39,633 nt of DNA. Source: an uncultured Bacilli bacterium (GTDB taxonomy: Bacteria; Bacillota_I; Bacilli_A; RFN20; CAG-826). Shown here piece by piece: positions 16,459 through 24,624 of this stretch. The stretch's first letter is position 1. The number at the start of each line of letters is the position of its first letter. The translations under genes were made by a program, and so were the position numbers. The stretch is taken from positions 1 through 39,633 of the forward strand of contig CALVXH010000005.1 of NCBI GenBank assembly GCA_944368945.1, read 5' to 3'. The notes beneath the pieces were generated by a model, which made no database searches, had not been told where the DNA came from, and saw nothing but the letters and a program-made list of their open reading frames with translations.

Positions 16459-16740
16459 ATGAAAAATAAAATCAAAGAAATTGCAAAACAAAAAAATATT
16501 ACACTCAAAGATATAAGCAAAAATTTAAATATTTCTTATAGGAGCTTGCAAAGATATTCTGCTGGAACACGTGAACCTAATTATAAAACAATTGTCGATA
16601 TAGCAAATTATTTGAATGTCACTGTAGATGAGCTTTTAAATGTTGAGAACAAAAAACTCATTTCTATTTCGCTGAAAGATTTTAACGAGCTAAAAGCAAT
16701 TCAAAAAAGGATAAATGAAATTTTTAAAAAATATGAATAG
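16459..16740 (+). CDS. XRE-family HTH regulator 2
   Basis: 93 residues, starting three bases after the previous stop. The HTH (ITLKDISKNLNISYRSLQRY, then PNYKTIVDIANYLNVTVDELL) is complete, and the C-terminal helix KAIQKRINEIFKKYE matches the tail pattern of regulators 1 and 3. No clear ribosome binding site is seen, so translation probably couples to gene 1. Its recognition helix differs from those of its neighbours, so each paralogue probably prefers a different operator. Confidence 0.85.
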   Translation: MKNKIKEIAKQKNITLKDISKNLNISYRSLQRYSAGTREPNYKTIVDIANYLNVTVDELLNVENKKLISISLKDFNELKAIQKRINEIFKKYE

Positions 16741-16779
16741 AATTCAAAGCTTCATGCCAAAATTCTTAAGGTGGTTTAA

Positions 16780-17097
16780 ATGAAAATCTATTTAAAGCAG
16801 CGCATCCATGAAAATGGTTTTACTCTAAAAGAAATCGCTAAAAAATTAAACATTCAATATGCGACTCTTTCAAATCGGGCTCGTGGCGTTCATGAACCTG
16901 ATTATAAGGCGTTATATGATATTTCTAAAATTTTGCATATTCCAATGGATTATTTTTTTGTTTCAGTAATTGAGTCAAAAAATTTGTTAATTTCAGATGA
17001 AGACAAAGAAGCTCTTGCGTTTCATCAAAAAGCGATTAACAAAATATACAAAAAATATGGTCTGCTCGATTCTAAGAGGAAACACAATGAAAAATAA
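16780..17097 (+). CDS. XRE-family HTH regulator 3
   Basis: 105 residues with a good ribosome binding site (AAGGTGG six bases before ATG). HTH FTLKEIAKKLNIQYATLSNR followed by PDYKALYDISKILHIPMDYFF. The C-terminal helix AFHQKAINKIYKKYG shares the tail pattern of regulators 1 and 2, pointing to tandem duplication. The gene overlaps the next by 11 bases. Confidence 0.88.
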   Translation: MKIYLKQRIHENGFTLKEIAKKLNIQYATLSNRARGVHEPDYKALYDISKILHIPMDYFFVSVIESKNLLISDEDKEALAFHQKAINKIYKKYGLLDSKRKHNEK

Positions 17098-17365
17098 TCT
17101 TAAGCATTTAAGAAAGACTCATAATTTAACTCAAAAAGAAGTCGCTAAAATTTTAGGAATAAGTCAACAACAATACAGCTCATATGAATTATCAAATACT
17201 TTTATTACAATCGACAAAGCTTTAATACTTGCTGATTTTTATGATGTTACCTTAGATTTTTTAGTTAAGAGAAGAGTAAAAAGAAACAATATTGAACGAA
17301 TAAAAGATATCGAATCTAATTTAAAAATTATTAGGACAAATTTAGAAAAAAATAAAATTTTATAA
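17087..17365 (+). CDS. XRE-family HTH regulator 4
   Basis: 92 residues from the ATG at 17087, which has AGAGGA six bases upstream; a longer upstream frame is not needed. The HTH LTQKEVAKILGISQQQYSSY is the classical Cro/CI type, followed by ITIDKALILADFYDVTLDFLV. The C-terminal tail (DIESNLKIIRTNLEK) differs from that of regulators 1-3, so this is the more distant member. It is the last gene of the element before the right repeat. Confidence 0.88.
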   Translation: MKNNLKHLRKTHNLTQKEVAKILGISQQQYSSYELSNTFITIDKALILADFYDVTLDFLVKRRVKRNNIERIKDIESNLKIIRTNLEKNKIL

Positions 17366-17447
17366 AAATTTTAAAATTATTGCCTGTATTTATACTTTTG
17401 ATAAACAATTTTTACTAATAAAAATTGTGATTAACAAAATAATGTTT
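17366..17447. other. element right end
   Basis: AT-rich sequence with a perfect 9-bp inverted repeat (ACAATTTTT / AAAAATTGT, 17405-17428). It may terminate the XRE transcript or form part of the recombinase site; no T-run follows on the plus strand. Confidence 0.4.
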
Positions 17448-17465
17448 CCGATAAGCTCCACCAGT
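17448..17465. repeat. attR: 18-bp direct repeat
   Basis: Identical to 5988-6005. It is a remnant of the tRNA-Ala 3' end left at the right junction. Confidence 0.9.
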
Positions 17466-17476
17466 GAAAAAATATA

Positions 17477-17498
17477 GTCGATTATATCGGCTTTTTTT
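17477..17498 (+). terminator. original tRNA-Ala terminator (right junction)
   Basis: GTCGAT/ATCGGC hairpin (one G-U pair) followed by seven T, at the same distance from the repeat as the terminator at 6017-6038. It is probably the pre-integration terminator. Confidence 0.7.
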
Positions 17499-17595
17499 AT
17501 TTTTTGATTTAACATTTGGAAAAAATTTTTAGTTTTTTTCCAACACTATCTTTTTTACATATTTTAAAAATTCATTTATAGTTTATAATAAAAAT

Positions 17596-18537
17596 ATGCC
17601 TAGTTTAATCACACATTACGAGTTTTCAAAACAATATATAAAAACTCAACAAGATTTATTTTATTTAGCATCTCAAGGACCAGATCCTTTCTTTTATTAT
17701 GGATATACCACCCCATTTAAATCAAACATTAAAGACGTTAGAGAATTTGGAACTTTTCTTCACGAAATTGATCCATACACATATTTTTCTTTTTTAATTG
17801 AATATGCAAATAAAAAAGAAAATGAAAAAGATAAAAATGTCTTAATTCCATTTATAAAAGGTCTTTTGTCACATTACATTTTAGATAGAACATGTCATCC
17901 TTACATATTTTATAAGACTGGCTTCCCTTTAGGTAAAACAATATATTCTTTCTATCATTCTAATTTTGAAACAACTGTTGACGTCTTATTAGAAAAAGAA
18001 TTTAAAGATCATCCATCATACAAAAAGATTTTGAAGTGTCATAGAAAAGATTTAAAAATTGTATCAAAAATGATGTTTGAATTAAGTAAACATTTTAATA
18101 AAAAAAGTCTTAATGAAAAATCATATTTTTCAAGTGTTAAAACTATGTTAACTGTTAGTCGCCTCATAAATTCAAAATTTTTTGGTCTTCGTAAAAAATT
18201 AATAAATAAATTTTTACCTACTAACACGATTAATGCGATGTCTCATCCAAAATATAAAGATATTGATTTAAGCATTGATTACTTAAATTCAAATAAAAAA
18301 GAACGGAAAGATGTAGTCACTAACGCTTCTAGAGGTAGCGATACATTCTATCAACTAATGGACAAAGCAAGAGATGATTTATTACACGGCTTAAATCTAT
18401 TTGACAGAGCTTTTAAAGAAGGAATTGATGAAAAGGAACTTCAAGATTTATTTAAAGGCATTAATCATGATGGAATTAAGTTTAATGAAGAGATGCACTA
18501 CTTTGATTTAATTTATACCAAAAAGGCCACCAATTAG
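17596..18537 (+). CDS. zinc-dependent phospholipase C-like protein
   Basis: 313 residues. The opening PSLITHYEFSKQYI and the following LASQGPDPFFY, with HYILDRTCHPYIF near residue 98 and spaced His/Asp residues, fit the zinc-dependent phospholipase C/P1-nuclease-like fold family (PF00882). No signal peptide is evident, so it is probably not the secreted toxin type; such cytosolic members are common in Bacillota and their substrate is unknown. TATAAT at 17584-17589 lies only six bases before ATG and there is no ribosome binding site, suggesting a leaderless message or a mis-set start. It converges on the MFS gene with a shared terminator. Confidence 0.8.
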   Translation: MPSLITHYEFSKQYIKTQQDLFYLASQGPDPFFYYGYTTPFKSNIKDVREFGTFLHEIDPYTYFSFLIEYANKKENEKDKNVLIPFIKGLLSHYILDRTCHPYIFYKTGFPLGKTIYSFYHSNFETTVDVLLEKEFKDHPSYKKILKCHRKDLKIVSKMMFELSKHFNKKSLNEKSYFSSVKTMLTVSRLINSKFFGLRKKLINKFLPTNTINAMSHPKYKDIDLSIDYLNSNKKERKDVVTNASRGSDTFYQLMDKARDDLLHGLNLFDRAFKEGIDEKELQDLFKGINHDGIKFNEEMHYFDLIYTKKATN

Positions 18538-18549
18538 GTGACCTTTTTT
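18520..18549. terminator. bidirectional terminator overlapping both 3' ends
   Basis: AAAAAGG-C-CACC / GGTG-A-CCTTTTT hairpin (loop AATTA) overlaps the stop codons of the convergent PLC-like and MFS genes, with A- and T-runs on the two sides. Confidence 0.8.
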
Positions 18550-19936
18550 AATCCTCAAATGTTGCTTCGCTAATATTTAAATCTTCATTAATCTTTTTAT
18601 TAATTTCATCAAGTTTTGCTTTATTTTTTCTATTAACTCTAACAGAATAAATAAATACAATACCTCCAGCAAAAACTAAACATGATAATGGAATAATACC
18701 AAGGTTGCTGCTTTCTGTTGCTTGAGAAATTATACCAAAGAGTAATGTGCCAATAAAACTTGCTCCTTTGCCGAACGCATCGAAAAGTGAAAATAGTTCG
18801 CCAGACTTATTTTTAGGAATAATTTGTGTAAAGTAACTTCTTGATAAAGATTGTATCCCACCTTGGAACATACCTACAGCAATCGCTAAAACCCAGAACA
18901 TTACATTATTTGTAATAAATATTGCATATAAAGTAATAAATAGATAACCAATAATTGAAACAAATATCATCAACTCAGTTCCAAACTTTTTAGCTAAATA
19001 ACTTATTCCAATAGCACATGGACAAGCAATTACTTGTACTACAATTAAGGCTATTAATGCTGATACTTGATCTACACCAAAACCTTCAGCAACTTTTATA
19101 GCAAGTTCAATTATTGAATAAACACCATCAATATATAAGAAGAAAGCAATTAAGAATAAGAAAATACCTAAATTCTTTTTAGCATATTTAAACATTTCCC
19201 ATACTCTTTTATAAGAACTTCCAATTGCTTTAAAGGTATTTTTCACTTTGCCACTATTTTCAGTTGTTTCAATTCTAACAAAATAATTTTGCTTATAACT
19301 TTTTAATAGGGGTATTGTAAAGGCTAACCACCATAAAGCATTAATAGTAAAGCAAATTAAATATCCCCATGGACAAGCTAAGGAAGCGTCCATACCAGTT
19401 GCACCTGGGTTTAATGGATCTTGATAATTTTGGAAACCAAATGCTGTGATAGCAATGCCTGCGACAAATGGAACTAAACTCCCAATATAACCAAAAGCAT
19501 ATCCTAACGCTGAAATTTTATCTGATCTATCTTCTGTTGTAGTGTCAACTAACATTGAGTCATAAATCATTAAAGCACCATTATATCCAACTTTAGTAAT
19601 TACGAATAACACGAGCCAGCCAACATAATTCATAGGTATACCAAGCAAGATACAACCTATGACACCTACTAGTGTCATCATTAAAAACAATGGCTTTTTA
19701 AATCCTCTATTATCACTTATTGTTCCAATAAATGGTCCAATTAAAACAGCAATAATAGTGATAATACTAGCTGCATAACTCCAATAAGCATCAGAATTAT
19801 GAGAACTAATTCCAGCTAAATCTGTTAAATTTGTAAAAAATAATGCAAATAACGAGACAGAAACCATCGTAAAAGCAGAATTTCCTACATCATAAAGAAT
19901 CCAATATAATTCTTTTTTTGACAGTTTCTTTTTCAT
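18548..19936 (-). CDS. MFS transporter, UMF1 (Atg22-like) family
   Basis: 462 residues with about twelve membrane segments. The start KKELYWILYDVGNSAFTMVS is the hallmark opening of the UMF1/Atg22-like group of the major facilitator superfamily. Other motifs are GPFIGTISDNRGFKKPLF (loop 2-3) and QSLSRSYFTQIIPKNKSGELF in the second half. It acts at the cell membrane, probably as an efflux or amino-acid/nucleoside-type carrier; the substrate cannot be told. It has an AAGGA ribosome binding site and stands as a single gene. Confidence 0.9.
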   Translation of the reverse strand: MKKKLSKKELYWILYDVGNSAFTMVSVSLFALFFTNLTDLAGISSHNSDAYWSYAASIITIIAVLIGPFIGTISDNRGFKKPLFLMMTLVGVIGCILLGIPMNYVGWLVLFVITKVGYNGALMIYDSMLVDTTTEDRSDKISALGYAFGYIGSLVPFVAGIAITAFGFQNYQDPLNPGATGMDASLACPWGYLICFTINALWWLAFTIPLLKSYKQNYFVRIETTENSGKVKNTFKAIGSSYKRVWEMFKYAKKNLGIFLFLIAFFLYIDGVYSIIELAIKVAEGFGVDQVSALIALIVVQVIACPCAIGISYLAKKFGTELMIFVSIIGYLFITLYAIFITNNVMFWVLAIAVGMFQGGIQSLSRSYFTQIIPKNKSGELFSLFDAFGKGASFIGTLLFGIISQATESSNLGIIPLSCLVFAGGIVFIYSVRVNRKNKAKLDEINKKINEDLNISEATFED

Positions 19937-20095
19937 ACTATTTTCCTTTTCATAATAAGATTTTAAAATTATGAAGATTTACTTTCAACCTAAAAAGTTC
20001 CAAAAAACCAAAATTTACTAAATCTTTATTATTTATTTATATAATAATATTTAAGTTACTTTAGTCAAAAACCATGCAAAACATGGCTTTATTTA

Positions 20096-20126
20096 ATAAA
20101 AAACCTCTAATAGTGAATATTAGAGG
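20096..20126 (-). terminator. tRNA-Arg terminator
   Basis: A perfect 9-bp stem CCTCTAATA/TATTAGAGG with loop GTGAA (plus-strand reading), followed by six T on the minus strand, 16 bases beyond the tRNA. A second weaker hairpin (CCATG/CATGG, 20072-20086) with five T lies further on. Confidence 0.85.
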
Positions 20127-20141
20127 AAAATTTATCAGTCA

Positions 20142-20217
20142 TGGAGCCCCAGACAAGAATTGAACTTGCGACCAACAGTTTAGGAAACTGCTGCTCTATC
20201 CGCTGAGCTACTGGGGC
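20142..20217 (-). tRNA. tRNA-Arg (anticodon CCT)
   Basis: A 76-base cloverleaf on the minus strand. Acceptor GCCCCAG pairs with CTGGGGC, the anticodon loop TTCCTAA gives CCT (reads AGG), the T arm contains GTTCAATTC and CCA is encoded. It lies downstream of polC on the same strand and has its own terminator. Confidence 0.93.
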
Positions 20218-20252
20218 TTAAGTAATGACTTAATTATTATAAATATTAAAGG

Positions 20253-23200
20253 TTAAAAATTAAAGTCAAAGAGAGAAATATTATCATCTTCTTTTAAATT
20301 ATCTAAAGCATGAATTTTTTCTAATGCTTTAATTGTTGCAGCACTTACTTTACCTCTTTTTTGAAGGTCTTCTTTAGATGTGAATGGTTTTTCATTTCTA
20401 GCTTCAATTAATACCTCAGCTGCTTTTTCTCCGAAGCCATCTATAACCCTAAATGGAGGAATAAGTCCTTTATTTTTCTCATCAACTATAAACTTTGTTC
20501 CGTCGCTCTTTTCAACATCAATATTTTCAAAAATATAACCTCTTTCAGCCATTTCTAGAGCGACAACTAACGTTTTTTCGATTTCTTCTTCTTTATTTGA
20601 AAGTGCTAATTCAGGATTATTAGATTTTTTTCTTTGATCATATTCCTGTAACTTAGCATGTATGCCGTCAATGCCTTTAATCATTGAACCAATATCATAT
20701 TGTTCACATCTTAATGTAAAGAATGTTGCATAATAAGCTAATGGATAATAGATTTTATAGTAGCCAACTCTTAAAGCCATCATAACATAAGCGCAAGCAT
20801 GTCCTTTAGGGAAAAGGTATTTAATTTTATTACAAGAATCAATGTAATAATCAGGGACACCATGTTGTTTCATAAGTTCTTCCCATTCAGGTTTTAATTT
20901 TTTACCTTTTCTTACAGCTTCCATAATAACGAATGAATCATGTCCAGGGATTCCTTTAGAAATTAAATAAGACATAATATCATCTCTACATCCAATAACA
21001 CCTCTTAAATCTGCTTGACCAGCTTTAATAATATCTTGAGCATTGTTTGTCCAAACGTCTGTACCATGAGAAAGACCACTAATAATTAAAAGATCACTAA
21101 ATGTTTTTGGTTTTGTTTCTCTTAGCATTTGTCTAACAAAGTTAGTACCAAATTCAGGTAAACCAATCGCACCATTATCTGGTTCCATATATTTATGTCT
21201 TATGCCTAATGCCTCATCACTAGAGAATAATGATAAAACCTTTTTATCATTAAATGGTAAGGTTCTGCAGTCAATTTTAGTTAAATCACTCATCATTTTT
21301 AAAGCTTGTGGGTCAACGTGTCCAAGCATATCAAGTTTTAAAATAGTATCGTGAATTGAATGGAAATCGAAGTGAGTTGTTTTCCAAGCTGCTTCAACAT
21401 CTCCTGCTGGATATTGTACAGGTGTAAAGTCGTAAACATCATAATCACGAGGAATAACAACAATACCACCTGGATGTTGACCAGTAGTTCTTTTGACATC
21501 TTGACATCCATAAGCTAATCCAGCAATCAAAGCATTTCTAACATTATTTAAGTCTACCTTATGCATTTCAAAATATTTTCTAACATAGCCATATGCAGTC
21601 TTAAATTGAACAGCTGAAATAGTACCTGCTCTATAAACTTTATCAGCGCCTAATAAAACTTTTGTGTATTGGTGAGCTGTAGCTTGATAGTCTGTTGGGA
21701 AGTTTAAATCAATATCAGGAACTTTTTCTGCTTGGAATCCTAAGAATGTTTGGAATGGAATATTTTGTCCATCACTAATCATTTTTGTTCCACAATCTGG
21801 ACAATACATTTCTGGCAAATCATATCCACTTTTTATATCGTCACCTTTGTAGAAAATAACTTTTTTACAGTGTGGGCAACGATAATGAGGTGGCAATGCG
21901 TTAACTTCCGTAATACCTGCCATCGTAGCTGCAAAAGATGAGCCAACACTTCCTCTTGAGCCAACTAAATAACCATCATCATTACTCTTTTTAACAAGCT
22001 CATGAGCAATATAATAAATAACAGAGAATCCATTAGAAATAATACCATCAAGTTCTGTTTCTAATCTTTTTCTAATAAATATTTTTGCTTCATCGTTAGT
22101 GTTAAAAATATCACCATATAAATTTTTTGCAGTGTTAAAGCAAAGATCTTTTAATAAATTTTCACAGTTATCAATTGTAGGTGTAAATAATTTATCAGGA
22201 ATTGGAATTATCTCTTCACATTGGTCAGCAATATAATTTGTATTTTTAATTACAAAATCATATGCATCTTTTTCACCTAACCACGCAAAGCATTTAAGCA
22301 TTTCATCAGTCGATCTAAAGTGTTGGTCTGGATTTTCAAAGAAATAATTATCTTCTTCTTGAGCTTTAATTCTATTAAATGGCATTAAAGGATGGTAAAC
22401 GCCTCCAACTGCTTGATTAGAGATATAAACATCTCTAAAACATTTATCTTTAGGATCTCTATAGTGACAATCTCCTGTGGCAACAATAATTTTATTTTGC
22501 TTTTTTGCTTCATTAATTATATCTAATAAATATCTTTTTAACATGTCTTCACTAGGTATAACATCCATATTTACTAAATATGAATAATTCTCAAGTGGTT
22601 GAATTTCAATGAAGTCATAATGTGAAATTGCTTCACTTAATGCTTCCATATTTCTATTTGTTGAAGAGTAAAATACTTCACTATTAAAGCAAGCACTTCC
22701 AACAAGTAAGTTGGAACGATATTTCTTTAATAAGCTCTTAGGAACCAAAGGTCTTGAACCCATATAGTCAACGTGAGAGAACGAAACAATTTTGTATAAA
22801 TCTTTAAGTCCAGCTCTATTCTTACATAAAACAGTAGCATGGTATAAATTTCTTAAATGTTTTAATGCTTTTTTGTCAATTTCTAATTGATATAAATCTT
22901 TATGTTTGAGATTTGCATTGTTTTTTGTTAAAACTGTACGCATTGAAAGCCAACAATTCGCTAATACTTCAGCATCGTAATCAGCTCTATGTGCGCTATC
23001 TGCATCATAATTTATTTCATATCTTTTACATAAGCTGCCTAAAGAGTGATAAGCAGCTTCTGGAAATAAATATCTACTTAAGGCTAAAGTATCAATTGCT
23101 GGTAAAGTAAGTTTCCCAAACCCATCCCTAACCATAGCTTCATTTAACATGTTATAGTCGAATTCAATGTTATGGGAAACAATAATGGTATCCTTCATAA

Positions 23201-24623
23201 ACTCTAAAATTCTAGGAAGTTCTACTCTAATAGGATTCTTGTCTTTTACTAAATTATCATCAATTTTAGTCTTTTCAGCAATTTTATCAGGAATATGCAT
23301 CTCAGGATTGATTAAAATATCTAGTCTATCAACGACTAAACCATTTCTAATTTTGACCGCACCAAATTCAGTAATACGATCATATTTAATGCTTAAGCCT
23401 GTACTTTCTAAGTCGAAGCAAACATACGTTGCATCTTTTAAGGTAATATCTGAAGGCTTTTTTGCACCATAAAGATAATCATCAATTAAATATAATTCAC
23501 AACCATAAAGCATTTTTAAACCATATTTTTTTGCTGCAGTTTGTGCTTCTGGGAATGCTTGAACAACACCATGATCAGTCACAGCAATGGCTTTATGACC
23601 CATGTGTTTAGCAAGTTTACAATAATCTGTAATTGTAGTGACAGCGTCCATTTCACTCATTTTAGTATGTAAATGAAGTTCAACCCTTTTATCAGGTGCA
23701 GTGTCATCTCTAAGTTCGCTTTCAGGTAAAATATAAAAATAATGGCACATTACAAAAATGTCTTTTTTATATCTATCTAAATCAACTCGACCTTTAATAC
23801 GAATATTTGTTCCTAATTTTAAATCTGAAAAAGATTCAGCTTTTAACGATGTTTTATTTTCAATAATTGTGACATAAATTGCAGAGGTAGTCTTCTCATT
23901 AGCAACACCTACTTTTGCAATTTTCTTGCCACTTCTACTATCTTTAACATCTACTTCAAATATATACCCATTAAAATCAACAGCACCAGAATTACTATCA
24001 ATATTCTCAATTTCAAAATATTGATAGCCACCTCTTTTAAATAAATCTTGGTGACGTCTTTCCTCAAGCATAAGTTTATAGTTTTCAGTTTCACGCTTTA
24101 AAGCATCTGCTTGAGCAGCATCTTCTTCATTTTTAATCTCTTGAGCCATATCAATTTTTGGTTCTTCTTCAGTAGCAGTTTCATTTAAAATTACATTAAT
24201 AGAGTAATTATAATTAATAAATCTAAGTAAAGAATCCAAATCAGCTTTTTTCTTTGTAAATAATTCGTAATTATTTTTATTTGTAAAAGTTAATTGCAAA
24301 GTTGAATTATTTAAGGAAAATTCACAGTTTAGTTTTTCATAAGATAAATTAAAAAAAGCATCTTCTATGAGGCTTTCTAGACTATTTAAAGTTATTTCAT
24401 CTTGATATATAAATGAAAAAGAATAGTTATAAGTCTTAATATTTAAAAGACCATTTTTAAACTCTTCTAATATGCCAAAATTCCATGGAGTAATTTTTTT
24501 GACATTAAAGATAAAGAAGTTTTTATCAACTTTTGACTTTTGACAACTTATAAAATCAATATCAAAATCATCTATATTCTCAATTCCTATAGATTTAAGG
24601 AATCTAATCATCTTATCAGTCAT
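20253..24623 (-). CDS. polC: DNA polymerase III PolC (Gram-positive replicative polymerase)
   Basis: About 1456 residues, the usual size. In order: an N-terminal region, an OB fold (about 210-305), a PHP domain opening with VELHLHTKMSEMDAV (about 317), interrupted as in all PolC by a proofreading exonuclease (YVCFDLESTG, about 400; SHNIEFDYN; HRADYDAEV), then the polymerase. A zinc motif CPHCKK...YCPDCGTKM (about 910-930) precedes the palm motif PDIDLNFPTDY (about 970). Two HhH-like segments lie near the end (VIDGFGEKAAEVL). I place the start at ATG 24623, one base after the rseP stop; the frame extends upstream but inside rseP. It is the last gene of the pyrH-to-polC row. Confidence 0.97.
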   Translation of the reverse strand: MTDKMIRFLKSIGIENIDDFDIDFISCQKSKVDKNFFIFNVKKITPWNFGILEEFKNGLLNIKTYNYSFSFIYQDEITLNSLESLIEDAFFNLSYEKLNCEFSLNNSTLQLTFTNKNNYELFTKKKADLDSLLRFINYNYSINVILNETATEEEPKIDMAQEIKNEEDAAQADALKRETENYKLMLEERRHQDLFKRGGYQYFEIENIDSNSGAVDFNGYIFEVDVKDSRSGKKIAKVGVANEKTTSAIYVTIIENKTSLKAESFSDLKLGTNIRIKGRVDLDRYKKDIFVMCHYFYILPESELRDDTAPDKRVELHLHTKMSEMDAVTTITDYCKLAKHMGHKAIAVTDHGVVQAFPEAQTAAKKYGLKMLYGCELYLIDDYLYGAKKPSDITLKDATYVCFDLESTGLSIKYDRITEFGAVKIRNGLVVDRLDILINPEMHIPDKIAEKTKIDDNLVKDKNPIRVELPRILEFMKDTIIVSHNIEFDYNMLNEAMVRDGFGKLTLPAIDTLALSRYLFPEAAYHSLGSLCKRYEINYDADSAHRADYDAEVLANCWLSMRTVLTKNNANLKHKDLYQLEIDKKALKHLRNLYHATVLCKNRAGLKDLYKIVSFSHVDYMGSRPLVPKSLLKKYRSNLLVGSACFNSEVFYSSTNRNMEALSEAISHYDFIEIQPLENYSYLVNMDVIPSEDMLKRYLLDIINEAKKQNKIIVATGDCHYRDPKDKCFRDVYISNQAVGGVYHPLMPFNRIKAQEEDNYFFENPDQHFRSTDEMLKCFAWLGEKDAYDFVIKNTNYIADQCEEIIPIPDKLFTPTIDNCENLLKDLCFNTAKNLYGDIFNTNDEAKIFIRKRLETELDGIISNGFSVIYYIAHELVKKSNDDGYLVGSRGSVGSSFAATMAGITEVNALPPHYRCPHCKKVIFYKGDDIKSGYDLPEMYCPDCGTKMISDGQNIPFQTFLGFQAEKVPDIDLNFPTDYQATAHQYTKVLLGADKVYRAGTISAVQFKTAYGYVRKYFEMHKVDLNNVRNALIAGLAYGCQDVKRTTGQHPGGIVVIPRDYDVYDFTPVQYPAGDVEAAWKTTHFDFHSIHDTILKLDMLGHVDPQALKMMSDLTKIDCRTLPFNDKKVLSLFSSDEALGIRHKYMEPDNGAIGLPEFGTNFVRQMLRETKPKTFSDLLIISGLSHGTDVWTNNAQDIIKAGQADLRGVIGCRDDIMSYLISKGIPGHDSFVIMEAVRKGKKLKPEWEELMKQHGVPDYYIDSCNKIKYLFPKGHACAYVMMALRVGYYKIYYPLAYYATFFTLRCEQYDIGSMIKGIDGIHAKLQEYDQRKKSNNPELALSNKEEEIEKTLVVALEMAERGYIFENIDVEKSDGTKFIVDEKNKGLIPPFRVIDGFGEKAAEVLIEARNEKPFTSKEDLQKRGKVSAATIKALEKIHALDNLKEDDNISLFDFNF

Positions 24624-24624
24624 A

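Larger units (their letters stand above)
5988..17465. mobile_element. integrated element in tRNA-Ala, possibly inovirus-like prophage
   Basis: Bounded by an 18-bp direct repeat of the tRNA-Ala 3' end (5988-6005 and 17448-17465), offset exactly 11,460 bp. Inside are a tyrosine recombinase (broken), small DNA-binding proteins, four XRE regulators, a possible replication protein, and an operon of exported and membrane proteins ending in a membrane-bound P-loop ATPase. No terminase, portal, head or tail genes, relaxase or VirB4-like gene is visible. Size and gene order recall filamentous phages (Inoviridae/Plectroviridae): small coat-like protein, large anchored protein, small membrane protein, ATPase. 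Element boundaries are firm; the phage type is inference. Confidence 0.9.

Noticed and set aside
5988-17465. Integrative conjugative element
   Set aside because: No relaxase, VirB4, coupling protein or transfer-channel set could be recognised; only one large ATPase is present.
22913-23472. Plus-strand frames of 65 and 101 residues inside polC
   Set aside because: Shadows of the exonuclease/PHP coding region; no start signals.
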